A stretch of 64,000 nucleotides of DNA, taken from Cephalotus follicularis. Taxonomy: Eukaryota > Streptophyta > Magnoliopsida > Oxalidales > Cephalotaceae. The translations under genes and the position numbers were made by a program. Shown one piece after another: positions 23,202 through 35,065 of the stretch; the stretch's first letter is position 1; every line of letters starts with the position of its first letter. Under the pieces are notes generated by a model. It saw only the letters and a program-made list of their open reading frames with translations. It made no database searches and was not told the origin of the DNA. The DNA is taken from NCBI GenBank assembly GCA_001972305.1, contig BDDD01001803.1, forward strand, positions 137,932 through 201,931, read 5' to 3'.

Positions 23202-25072
23202 TGTTCGATTAGGGGTGTCCCTGCAAGCCACGAGATGGCTGCATTCATATGTATTGAACATGTGTTACACTTCCTAAATCTACATTCTTAGTTCCAGTTA
23301 TGTTTTATGTGCATATTCTATCAAAAATGGCATAGACTATATGTATTATCCCAAACCATTGAATTGGATCAGTTGATCACCATGTCAACTGAATACATGC
23401 ATAGCGCCCTATCCATAAAGGGTTGGATCTCATGCCTGGGATGTTATGAGAATGAGATCCTTATTCCCTTGTGACAAAATTTCCAAGTCATTGGTTCACT
23501 TTCTTAGGGCAACCGATGAACCGCAAATACTTGCCATGTTAGACTTGCTCCCGATGCAATAGGGAGGATGGATCATCTCATTGCCATTTGGGTTTTCCCT
23601 AAAACTGATGCGGGGTATGGGCCAGGAGGCATTACACTGAACCAACCCACCATAGGAGTCCTTTTTGGAAAGTCATTACCTGTGTCAAAGGGTTCCTATT
23701 TGTATCGATAGTGTATAGTCCACAGGTGACTAGTAGGCTAAAGGCAGCATGCGTTGTTTCCTTAGACCTGACCGGCTAGCTTTCATTGTGTAGTAACTGC
23801 TTGGCTTTGGTCTCCGCCCTCCCCAGCACTAGCCACGTGCTCACAAACGCGTTGTCTCTGGGTCTTGTGGGAGTTACATTGAGATGTATGGGCGAGTGCG
23901 CAATATGGAATCAGCACACCATTAATAAGGGTGACTTGCTCTATAATATCTATAACCTTTATAGACTGGGAAAACCTAGCCTGTTGTAGGTAGACTGGAA
24001 ATGATGTTTCTTGGGAGGTCTACCGGTAGTCTCAAATCTGTTTATAGATTTATAGTTATCATGACTTAAACTAGGGATGACACTGATCCAAACCCTAGAT
24101 CATGATCGGAGCAAATGACGAGGGATACATGACACATAGAACGATGCGAGAATAAAGTACTGGTTAATCCGGCTAACGACTGATAGACGTGGTGTACACA
24201 GATCTGTGAGTGATTTGGAGATCTCACCGGGGCTATGGAGTAGTCTAGAGAGCAATCTCTAGGACTGTCAGGATGGTCGTACCAGAATCATTGGATTTTT
24301 GGGAAACATATCGTTGTACCGAAGACCAACCAAGCTTTTTCTTCCCTCATGATTTTGGAACAGGTTGATGTGTCGGGTGACATGTCATTTAGTGAAAGGT
24401 TAGTATCAAGGAGATGCTACTTCGCTATGGAACATTTTATTTGCTGGACTTAATGTCAAGCAACACCATAATAAAATTGTTCTATGCCAAGGGATAATTG
24501 TTCAACTAGTAAGTGCAGTTGGCTTTTATTATTGGAGAGAGAGCTTATGAGCTTGGAGCTTGAGGACTTGTTGGGCTAGGGATTTACTATCCCTATTGGG
24601 CAGAAATTATGCCTTAGAATAGTTTGATTCAAGGTTGGCCGAATGTGTTTCTTATATGCCCAAAATACAAGTCTTCTTAGCCTACCGTATTGGACCAAGT
24701 CAAAGGTGTGTTTAACACACTTTGTGATGCTTTGTCTTGGCTTGTCTTTGGCCGAATTTTGAGACTTCCTTTGTCTCATCATTTTGCCGGCCATGTGATG
24801 AAACAAAAGGGAGAAAATGTGTTTAATACATTTGCTTAATGGGCAAGCAAAGGAACTTTGAAAAGTCTTTTATCAAAAGGAGTTTTTAATTAAGACTTTG
24901 GACACTTCTAAGTCTCCAATTCTCTCTTGACTTTCACCCGTGGGAGCTCTCCTTCTTTTCTTCTCTTCGTGCCGTCTCATGTCTTCTTCCTTAGATGACA
25001 TGAAAGTGCATCTAGCTCTTGAAGAAAGAAAGAACAATAAATTCTCCTCTTACCCTCCAATCTCATAATAGG
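23202..25072 (+). repeat. Array LTR2 (truncated)
   Basis: It starts TGTTCGATTAGGGGTGTCCC and is about 1871 bases long. It ends with the same junction as LTR1 (TCTCATAATAGG to GGAGCTCTCC), and no solo LTR is present at the TCCGC site (about 23813). Confidence 0.85.
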
Positions 25073-27923
25073 GGAGCTCTCCAATCACGTGATTGCTAAA
25101 TAGTTAAAGTCCCAAGTCAGGCCATTTCTTATTTTAGGATGTATGAGATGGATGAATTGGTTTTTTAATTTTTTCAAGCACGTCCAAGCATGTTAAGCCG
25201 TTCCAAATGGATTGGAAGATAAAAATAGATTTTATTAATGGCTATGATAAAAATTAAAATGTGTATGAGGCGTAAAATTCCTCAAAGATGAAATAATAAG
25301 TCCATAAGTGGTGGGACTAAGGTTTTCCTATCGTTGGCCTTCCATAACCTTCGTTAAAGGGTGTGGACATATTGGGGATAGCACCACTACTACCACATGA
25401 GAGGTCCCCCGTATGACCATTACCGTTCAGCTTCAGTTCTATGGTAGAACTGTAAGGAAGTAGCCATGTTTCGGTACCGATGGCACGCACATGAGTGGGT
25501 ATCAAAACAAGTTTATTTCTTTGAGGTAAGTGGGTCTAACTTATACCGGGGTCATACTATTGGCATGGCCACAACGGTGGATTGTATGGGCCGGGAGGAC
25601 AGAACTTGTATCGGATCTTGCGTTCCAAGGGTGAGGCCCTAATGCAAATATGATGCTTTGAGACTAACTATTAAATATGATGGTTATGCACGGCCACAGT
25701 CGGAACCATGATATGCGGGATAGATTCCGATCCCCACAAGGAGGCGGGTGCCTCCTGAATTTCACTTGGATGTGTGAAATACAATTAGAATAGTGGGAGG
25801 AGCCATAATTACTAAAGACCAAGGGTTATGGTAATAACATAAATTGGAATGATCTGCTAATATTCTCTATCTATTTCCTCTTAAGTTGCTATAACGTACT
25901 CTATATATAATCAATGGAAATCAGCACCGACTTAGGAAATGTTTTTGATTAAACATGAGCTTGATGATCCAAAGGATTGTTGGATCACAGTGCAAGTGGC
26001 ATTGGTAGTTCACTAGCATGAGATTGAATCATGTTATGACTGAATATAATCCTAAGGGTCGTCTTAATACAACTAGAGGAGTTGTATGGCTCTAAGGAGG
26101 CGGATTTTGTCCTTAATAGGACATAATCAACCAAACTGACCCTTCCATCTTCTTATGGGACAACTCCCGAAAAAGGGATTGTGTTCCAAAGGCGAGGCCT
26201 TTAAAAGGAAGAAAATGGATAAAGGGAAATGCATTGCAAGCGGTAGCATACATCCTAAATCGGATTCCTTTGAAATCCATCCCCTCCATATTTTACAAGA
26301 TGTGTAAAAGAAGGCAACCCAGCTAAACCATTTGAGGGTTGAATGCTGCCCAGCATGGATTAGAAGGAAAAAACCTTCTAAGCTGGAGGCACAATTGGAT
26401 CATTGCCAGTTTGTGGGATATCCTAAGGGAAGCTTAGGATACTATTTCTACCATCCCAGCAGACAAAAGATGTTTTTTTGCGTACTGCGAAATTCCTAGT
26501 GAAGGAATACCTGATTACAGGAAGCAGTGGGAGTATGGTGAAACCAAGAGAGTTATCACCATGTGAAATCCCATAGGACAATGAAGGAATTATAGATGAA
26601 AATCTCTAAAGACACAATTGGGAAAGGAACCCAATCTGAGAAGGATCTCAGTAAGGCACTCCTCCAATGAGGAGAACAGGCAAGGTTTTGACAGCGCCTG
26701 AGAGATACAGGTGTTCTAGAAGAAGGCGCTGATAAACTAAATGACATCGATGATGACAAACCTGTTAAGCTACAAGGAACCAATGAAGTGCACTGATTTT
26801 AGGGCAAGGTTGGAGACCATGAAATTCGAAATGGATTCCATATACGTCAATCAAGTATGGAAATTGGTAAAAGCTCCCGAAGGCATAAAATCCTGTAGGT
26901 TGCAAGTGAATCTTCGGAAGGAAGATAAGCGTTAATGGAAAAGGTTAAAACCTTTAAAGCGCGATTGATTGCGAAAGAATATAGAATGATACAAGAGGTT
27001 GACTATATTTCTCACCAATCGCAATGCTTAAATCCATTTGAATTATACTTGCTATTGCCTCTCATTATGAGTCATGGCAGATGGATGTCAAGACGGGCTT
27101 CTTGAATAGCTATCTTGAAGAGGACCTCTAAATGTTCCAAATCCCAAGGGATTTACATCCAACTAGCATACGTACAGCGAGTACAAGCTAACTAAGATCT
27201 GTATATGATCTTAAGCAAGTATCGCATAGGTAAATTCATCAGTTGGATGAGCCCAGTGTCTAATGGAAATAGGATGAATCAGAAATCACTTTCTTAGTAC
27301 TATATGTGGATGACATACTCCTCATAGAGAATGATGTAGGTATGTGTCAGTATAATTAACCAAGATATTCTCCCAAAAGGTTTTTGGAATTAGTCAAAAA
27401 TACCTGAGAGTGACTCAGGATTTATTTTTGACATATGGACAAGATAGTGATTTTAGACAAAAGAGTTAGGTTATCTCTAGTTCCAACAGTGATATGGATA
27501 ATCACAAATTCATTTCAGGATATGAGTTTACCATGAATAAAGGTGTTGTGAGTTTGGGGAGTTTAGAGATAACTCTACCGTGGAAGTAGAATATGCTGCA
27601 ACAAATGATACCATAAAATGAGCTATTTGGAAGCGGAAGATCATTGGTGAACTTTAAATGGTTCCAACCATCGTAATTCTGGTTTATGGTGTACTATGAT
27701 AACGATGGAAGCCTTTGCACACGCCATGGAATAAGGGTCTCATTACTGCTTTGAAAAGCAACAGTATCATCTGATCAAATAGATCTATAATAGAGGAATA
27801 GAGACATTAGATAGAGTTGCATCGGAAGCAAATTTAGCAGACCCAAGTAGTACTCATGAGACGGTTTAAAGTACAAAATGCTTAGACTGAAGATCTTCGT
27901 GGCTGTAGGTCCATGTGGGAGAT
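25073..27923 (+). pseudogene. Array internal region 2: near copy of region 1
   Basis: It is co-linear with region 1: leader, gag remnant, integrase fragment (about 26235-26500), RT remnants with YVDDILLI (about 27305) and RNase H end (about 27687). It retains CATTTCAGGATATGAGT (about 27510), which is missing from region 1. The differences otherwise look like scattered point changes. No open frame longer than about 75 codons. Confidence 0.78.
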
Positions 27924-30436
27924 TGTTAGATTAGGGGTATCCCTGCAAGCCACGAGATAGCTGTATTCATATGTAGTGAACATATGTTACACTTCCTAAA
28001 TCTACATTCTTAGTTCCAGCTATGTTTCATGTGCATATTCTGTCAAAAATGGCAAAGGCTATATGTATTATCCCAAACCGTTGAATCGGATCAGTTGATC
28101 GCCATGTCAACTGAATACACGTATATTGCCCTGTCCATAAAGGGTTGGATCTCATGCCCGGGAGGTTATGAGAATGAGATCCTTATTCCCTTGTGACAAA
28201 AGTTCCAAGTCATTGGTTCATGTTCTTAGGGCAATTGATGAACCGCAAAGACTTGCCGTGTTAGACTTGCTCTCGATGCAACAGGGAGGATGGATCATCT
28301 CATTACCATTTGGGTTTTCCCTAAAGCTGATGCAAGGTGCGTGCCAGGAGGCATGACACTAAACCGACCCACCATAGGAGTCCTTTTTGGAAAGTCGTTA
28401 CCTATGTCAAATGGTTCCTATTTTTATCGATAGTGTATAGTCCATGGGTGACTAGTATGCTAAAGGTAGCATGCGTTGTGTCCTTAGACCTGAGCGGCTA
28501 GCATGCATTATGTAGTAACTACTTGGCTTTGGTTTCCACCCACCCTAGCACTAGTCATGTGCTGACAAACGGGTTATCTCTGGGTCTTGTGGGAGCTACA
28601 TTGAGATATATGGGCAAGTGCGTAATATGGGATCGTCACACCTGTGATAAGGGTAACTTGCTCTATAATATCTATAACCTTTGTAGACTGAGACAACCTG
28701 GCTAGCTGTTGGTAGACTGGAAACAAGGTTTCCTGGGAGGTCTGTCGGTAGTCTCAAATGTGTTTATAGATTTATAGTTATCATGAGTTAAACTAGGGAT
28801 GACACTTATCCAAACCCTAGATCATGATCGGAGCAAATGACGAGGGATACATGACACATAGATCAATGCGAGAATAAAGTACTGGTTAATCTAGCTAACG
28901 ACTAATAGACGTGGTGTACACGGATCCGGGGGCAATTTGGAGATCACACCGGGGCTATGGGGTAGTCTAGAGAGCAATCTCTAGGACTGTCAGGATGGTC
29001 GTACCAGAATCATGAGATTTCTGGAAAACATATCGCTGTCACGGAGACCAACAAGGTTATCGAGTCCCGCCTGATTTTGGAACAGGTTGATGTGTCGGGT
29101 GACATGTCATTTAGTGAGATGTTAGTATCAAGGAGATGCTACTTTGCTATGGAACATTTTATTTGCTAGACTTAATGTCAAGCAACACCATAATAAAATT
29201 GTTCTATGCAAATGGATGATTGTTCATCTAGTAATTGCAATTGGCATTTATTATTGGACAGAGAGCTTATGAGCTTAGAACTTAAGGACTTGCTGGGCTA
29301 GGGATTTGCTATCTCTATTGGGCCAAAATTATGCCTTAGAATAGTTTGATTCAAGGTTGGCCCAATGTGTTTCATATATGCCCAAAATATAAGTCTTCTT
29401 TGCCTGCCATATTGGACCAAGTCAAAGGTATGTTTAACACACTTTATGATGTTTAGTCTTCGCTTGTCTTTGGCTAAATTTTGAGACTTCCTTTGTCTCA
29501 TCATTTGGCCGGCCATGTGATGAAATGAAAAGAGGAAAAGTGTGTTTAATACATTTTCTTAATGGGCAAGCAAAGGAACTTTGAAAAGTCTTTTATTAAA
29601 AGGAGTTTTCAATTAAGACTTTGGACACTTCTAAGTCTCCAATTCTCTCTTGGCTTTCACCCGTCGGAGCTCTCCCTCTTTTCTTCTCTTCCTACCATCT
29701 CATGTCTTCTTCCTTAGAGGTCATAAAAGAGCTTCTAGCTCTTGAAGAAAGAAAGAACAATACATTCTCCTCTTACCCTCCAATCTCATAATAGGTGGAA
29801 ATGAATTACTCCTTGTATTTCATCTTTATCTATGTTGAGTATTAGATTAGGATTTAAACACTTAAGCCTCCTATCTTCAAGGATGCTCTTGGCTGTGACT
29901 TTAGGAGCAACATGGTGGAGATGGATGCTTGGATCAAAGTGATGAGGGAGCATATGAAGGAAGTATTTGAAGACATGGGTATTGTCTTCTAATCTCACTT
30001 TATTTTTGTGGTTGTTTGAATGTGTTTAGGGGCTAGTAGGTTTCAGATTCAAGCTAGGGATTGTGTACCACAGCCAAACCCTAGTGTTCCATGATGGGAA
30101 CCCTAGCAAACCCTAAGGGTTTGCCAATTTAGGGTTTCAAGTTTGCCATTGGATGATAAGGGTTTTGGTGTACAAACCCTAATATAATTCAATGTCTAAA
30201 AAATGTTTGGATTAGTGAAACCCTAACTCCACCCAACCCGAATGTAAGCTTGGAACATTTAATTTGTTCAGTTGAAGTCTAATTAGAGATCCTTAGGTGA
30301 ATTGGGACAATTATGGGTATAGGAATCTTGAATGTCACATTGCTTGGTGACTAGTTAGTTAAAAAGTTTTGAAATGCATGTTTAAACCCTAATGTCCCAA
30401 CTTGCATTCTTCCGTATTAAGCCCCCTTTCCAATAG
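27924..30436 (+). repeat. Array LTR3 (full length, about 2.5 kb)
   Basis: It starts TGTTAGATTAGGGGTATCCC and runs past the deletion junction of LTR1/2 through a region rich in AAACCCTA boxes to TTAAGCCCCCTTTCCAATA, which aligns with the LTR F end (CCGCTACCCTATGAGCC..TTCCCAA). The PBS does not follow. A short GACCTAACTAGG resembles the leader just after the PBS (48965), and gypsy leader follows. The right boundary is uncertain by some tens of bases. Confidence 0.68.
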
Positions 30437-30571
30437 ACCTAACTAGGTTTGACCTGTGAGATTGGGTAGACTTTGGGTTAGGGCTATTTCATTACGGTTA
30501 TTTCGATATGTCTTTTGTTTCAGCTTTCTGATTCTTTTTGTCTTTATCTTGTCTTGGTCTCTGCAGCGTGG

Positions 30572-31660
30572 ATGGTACGAACAAGGAACACCCCTCAGAG
30601 AACTGAACCAACTGTGGCTCGGGAAGGAGTAAGAAATGAGCCTGTTGTGGATGAAGTGGTGAGACATGCAGTGGCTCAATAGGTGAACGAGTGATGCAGC
30701 AGCAAAATCCTGGACAAGGTCATTGTGAGCAAGTAGGTGAGGAGAATGTACCAGTTGATGCTGATGCTGATGCAGATAGGGGAGCTGGGGACCGGCCTGA
30801 CACTCTAGTTTATGTGTGGCTGAAGAGGTTCCAGAAGCAGAGGCCTCAATCCTTTAGTTTAGCCCTAACACTTATGGAGGCTGAGCTCTGGATTGCTCAT
30901 TTTGAGAAATTTTTTGATATGGTGGGGTGCGGTGATGATCAGAAGGTTAAAATGGTTGCGTATAAGCTGGAGGGCGATGCCCAGATATGGTGGCAGACGT
31001 TGATAATAGCTAAGGGTGGAGGTTTTGTTGATGCATTATCATGGTCCGATTTCTGTGAAGTCTTTTATCGGCAGTACTTTCCTACTGCTGATAAAGAGGC
31101 CTATGCAAGAGAGTTCGTTATGACAAGACAGAAGGAGGGTGAGTCAATCACTGAGTTCTTGGCCCGGTTTACCAGATTAGCGGGCTTTGCTAGACCTGCA
31201 GCGGGGTCGGCAGCAGAACAGGCAGAAAATATTGCAAAGAACTTAGAGATGGAGAGGTTAGATTTCAAGGCTACTCGACAAGAAGGGGAAAGGAAGCATA
31301 ACAGAGGTGATACTTAGGGCCAAAATTCTAGACAGCAAGGTAAGGGCCGTAATGGTAAACAATAAAGGAAAAATGATAATCAAGGACAACAACGACAGCC
31401 TGGTAATGATCAGAGGCAGATTCAGGGAGCTGGTGGTGGGGGTAACCCCAATGTTCAGATTGCACAATGTGACACTTATGGGAAGAGGCATCCGGTGGGA
31501 ACGTGTTACAAGGCAACTGGGGCATGCTTTGTTTGTGGACAGTTGGGTCATCGCTTTAAGGATTGTGCAGACTCTTGTCCAAAGGAGAGGAGAGGAAATG
31601 GTGGCGATGCCGGACATCGCAATGTGGGAGGCAGAGTCTTTGCATTGATGACTCATCAGG
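30572..31660 (+). pseudogene. Tekay-like gag with zinc knuckles
   Basis: The ATG at 30572 opens MVRTRNTPQRTEPTVAREGV. A single-base shift near 30680 moves the frame, which then continues from about 30691. The gag domain includes AELWIAHFEKFFDMV, GDAQIWWQTL and FYRQYFP (about 30880-31080). A QN-rich linker with two in-frame stops follows, then a first knuckle that has lost one cysteine (CDTYGKRH) and an intact CCHC knuckle CFVCGQLGHRFKDC (about 31525-31566). Gag packages the element RNA. It is continuous with pol in one frame, as usual for Tekay/Del elements. It is disabled by the frameshift and stops. Confidence 0.85.
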
Positions 31661-32040
31661 CAGCAGGTGCTCCAAGCACAGTTTTGGGTTATCTCTCTGT
31701 TAGTAATCGTTTGGCTTATGTATTGTATGATACTGGATCAACTCACTCTATAGTAGCGAGGTCATTTGTTCGGCATCTTGGGGTTCCATCTCAGTCTCTG
31801 GATCCAGTTCTGGTTCTTTAGACCCCTATGGGGACATCTGTTGTGATATCTGAGTATTTTAGTTGTTCTCCTGTTTCGTTCGATCATAAAGTTTGTGAGG
31901 CGGACCTTCTCCCGATTGATATGCATGACTTAGACATGATTCTTGCCATGGATTGGTTAGATCACCATCGTGCCACGATTAATTGTCACGCTCGGAGGAT
32001 TCTGTTTGGAGATGTGGATCGACCTGATTTTATTTATTAG
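31661..32040 (+). pseudogene. Tekay-like aspartic protease
   Basis: This protease region follows gag in the same frame. The active-site box DTGSTHS is intact, with its Asp codon at 31729-31731, and the downstream HDLDMILAMDWL block (about 31924) is typical of Ty3/gypsy proteases. The protease would cleave the gag-pol polyprotein. One stop lies at about 31819, between the two blocks. The domain is otherwise full length. Confidence 0.82.
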
Positions 32041-33545
32041 GGTTCATGGCCAAGGAAGGATATAAAGATTATTTCTATTTTGAAGGCTCAGAAGTTAGTG
32101 GCTAAGGGCACTGAGGGATTCTTAGCTATTGTGAAAGATGTCTCTGAGGATGAACCTCACCTTGAGGACTATCCTGTTGTTAGAGAGTTCCAAGATGTGT
32201 TTCCAGAGGAGTTACCAGGATTGCTACCGCAACGGGAAGTGGAGTTTACCATCGAAATCATTCCTGGAGCAGGACTTCTATCCAAAGCACCATATAGGAT
32301 GGCACTGCTAGAGTTGCAAGAACTGAAGGAGCAATTGAAAGAATTATTGGATCGGGGTTTAATCCGGCTGAGTGTTTCATAGTGGGGTGCGCCGGTTCTA
32401 TTTGCGAAGAACAAGGACAGCTCTATGAGGCTGTGTATAGACTACAAGGAGCCGAATCAGATTACTATCAGGAACAAATACCCTTTGCCGAGGATTGATG
32501 ACCTATTTGATCAACTCCAAGGTGCACGGTATTTTTCTAAGATAGATTTGAGGTCTGGATATCATCAGTTACGGGTGAAGGATGAAGACATACCAAAGAC
32601 TGCTTTCAGCAGACGGTATGGGCATTACGAGTTTTTATTGTTGCCATTCGGACTTACCAATGCTCCAGCAGTCTTCATGGATTTGATGAATTAGGTGTTT
32701 CATGAGTTCTTGGATCGGTTTGTAATTGTGTTTATAGAATACATCCTGGTGTATTCCAAGTGAAAGGAAGAACACGAGGAGTAGCTTCGTATAGTGCTGG
32801 AGATTTTGAGGAAGAATCAGCTATGTGCGAAGTTTTCGAAGTGTGAGTTCTGGTTGGAACATGTGGCATTTTTGAGCCACGTGGTTACGGCTGAAGGCAT
32901 TAGTGTGGATCCTTCTAAGGTTGAGGCTAAAACTAAATGGCCGAGACCTACCACAGTGACAGAGGTGAGAAGCTTTTTGGGTTTGGCAGGTTAATACAGA
33001 CGATTTATGGAAGGCTTTTCCTCGATAGCCTTGCCTTTGACTCAGCTTATGAGGAAGGGAGCCAAATTTGTGTGGAATGAAGAATAAGAGGCAAGCTTTG
33101 AGAAGTCAAAGAATGGTCTTGTGTCTGCACCAATTCTTCGTTTTCCATATGGGTCGGGTGGGTACCAGATATATAGTGATTCTTCCAGGAAGGGTTTGGG
33201 ATGTGTTTTGATGCAACACGGTCATGTTATAGCTTACGCTTCGAGACAGCTTAAGCCTTATGAGATAAATTACCCCACACATGACCTTGAGTTGGCAGCA
33301 GTTGTTTTTGCATTGAAGATTTGGAGGCATTATTTGTACGGAGAAACTTGTGATATTTTCACCGATCACATGAGTCTCAAGTACATTTTCACCCAGAAGG
33401 AGCTAAACATGCGATAGAGGCGGTGGTTAGAACTTTTGAAGGATTATGATGTTAATATTCAGTACCACCCTGGTAAGGCTAATGTGGTAGCTGATGCTCT
33501 TAGGAGGGAGAGCTCTGGGAGTGTAGCGGCTTTGCTTACTTAGCG
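32041..33545 (+). pseudogene. Tekay-like reverse transcriptase and RNase H
   Basis: One frame continues with the RT blocks [34 protein letters not shown] and LPFGLTNAP (32200-32690), then FLGLAG, and RNase [16 protein letters not shown] to [14 protein letters not shown] (33120-33510). The catalytic box normally FIDDILVYS reads FIEYILVYS at 32731-32757, so both metal-binding aspartates are replaced (E at 32737-32739, Y at 32740-32742). Ten or so in-frame stops occur, mostly TAG at places where relatives have Gln or Trp. It is clearly inactive. Confidence 0.87.
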
Positions 33546-35030
33546 GCAGTTGATATTAGATAAGGAGCGGCTAGATTTGAATTTGTTTGTTCGGGGTTCT
33601 GGAGGTTTTGTTGCTGGGATGAACGTAGAACCTACCCTTATATCACGGATTAACGTAGCTCAGAGTGATAATGGTGAGTTATGGGCCTTAGTCCAGAATG
33701 TGGATGAGGGTAAGCAGTCAGAGTTCCATGTGGATGATCATGGAGCTATATGGTTGGGTTGACGGTTATGTATGCCTGCTAATCCAAATATCAGAGGGGC
33801 CATTTTGTTTGAGGCACACATCTCTCCATTCTCTATACATCCTGGTTGTACAAAAATGTATATAGATTTGAAGAGAAACTTCTGGTGGAATGGAATGAAG
33901 TGGGACATAGCTAAATTTGTTAGGAGGTGTTTGGTTTGTCAGCAGGTAAAGATCAAACACCAGTGACCCAGTGGATTGTTACAGCCCTTGGAGATTCCAG
34001 TGTGGAAATGGGAGAGTATTTCGATGGATTTTGTTACTGCCTTTCCAAGAACATTTAGAAGAAATGATGCCATCTGAGTAGTCGTGGATCGATTGACCAA
34101 TCGGCACACTTCTTGGCTATTCGAGAGGACTTCTCTGTGGACCGATTGGCGGAGGTTTCCAGCAGGAGATAGTGAGACTTCACTGGACACCTGTATCCAT
34201 TGTATCGGATAGGGATCCCTGTTTCACTTCTAGATTTTGGAAAGGATTCCAGAAGGTGTGGGGCACACGGCTCAATTATAGTATGGCTTTCCTCCCACAG
34301 ACTTTAGAGGACATGCTGAGGTCTTGTGCTTTAGAGTGGACTAGAAACTGGGATGAGTATTTGAGCTTGGTGGAGTTTGCTTACAACAATAGTTGGCATG
34401 CTAGAATTCGTCTGGCTCTGTTTGAGGCCTTGTATGGGAGGATGTGTCAAGCTCGACATGTTGGGATGAGGTAGGAGAGAGAGTTATTGAAGGACCTGAG
34501 CTAGTCCAGGTCACAGCTGAGAAAGTGTCAATAGCAAGGGAAAGGTTGAAGGCGGCTCAATCTCGATAGAAAAGTTATGTGGATAAACATCGGAGGGACT
34601 TGGAGTTTAAAGCAGGTGAACATGTCTTTTTGAAGGTTTCACCATGGAAAGGAGTCCGTCGTTTTGGGATGAAAAGGAAGTTGAGTCATCGATTTATAGG
34701 ACCCTTTGAAGTTCTGGAAAAGGTTAGAGCGGTTGCTTATCGGTTAGCTTTGCCTTCATAGTTAGCACACGTCCATATGTGTTCCATGTGTCTTTGTTGA
34801 TGGGTTATCGGTATCATCCGCTGCACAAGGTTCACTATCCTTTGCACAAGATCCGGGAGGATTTGTTCTGTGATGAGGAGGCTGAGCCTATTCTGGATCG
34901 GCAAGAACATATTACTCATAGCAAGACCATCCCGTTTGTCCAGGTCTTGTGGAAGAACCATCTGGAGCGTGAGGCTACATGGGAGTTGGGGGAGCATATT
35001 CAAGAGGAATATCCTTGTCTGTTTGATTAA
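33546..35030 (+). pseudogene. Tekay-like integrase with chromodomain-like tail
   Basis: The HHCC zinc-binding part includes HPGCTKMYIDLKRNFWW and RRCLVCQQVK (33835-33960). The catalytic core begins with [11 protein letters not shown] (about 34021) and continues with VSDRDPCFTSRFWKGFQ and FAYNNSW blocks in a shifted frame. The HPQT to LEDML interval lacks a segment of about nine residues present in relatives. The C-terminus has RRFGMKRKLSHRFIGPFEVL and the chromodomain-like KTIPFVQVLWKNH..EATWELGEHIQEEYP before the stop at about 35028. Integrase inserts cDNA, and the tail is thought to guide targeting. There are at least three frameshifts. Confidence 0.84.
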
Positions 35031-35065
35031 GGTATGTGTATGGTTATGATTTCGGGACGAAATCC

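Larger units (their letters stand above)
16165..30436 (+). repeat. Tandem copia array LTR-internal-LTR-internal-LTR
   Basis: Three plus-strand LTR starts (16165, 23202, 27924) alternate with two near-identical internal regions. After removing the solo LTR and one copy of its target duplication (2332 bases), the first unit is about 4705 bases and the second about 4722. LTR1 and LTR2 share the same truncation junction, fusing TCTCATAATAGG to GGAGCTCTCC of the leader. LTR3 is untruncated. This is the structure expected from unequal recombination between LTRs of one non-autonomous element after the deletion had occurred. Confidence 0.85.

Noticed and set aside
30040-30400. Interstitial telomere
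   Set aside because: AAACCCTA boxes are isolated and interspersed, not a tandem TTTAGGG array, and they recur at the same place in other LTRs of the family.
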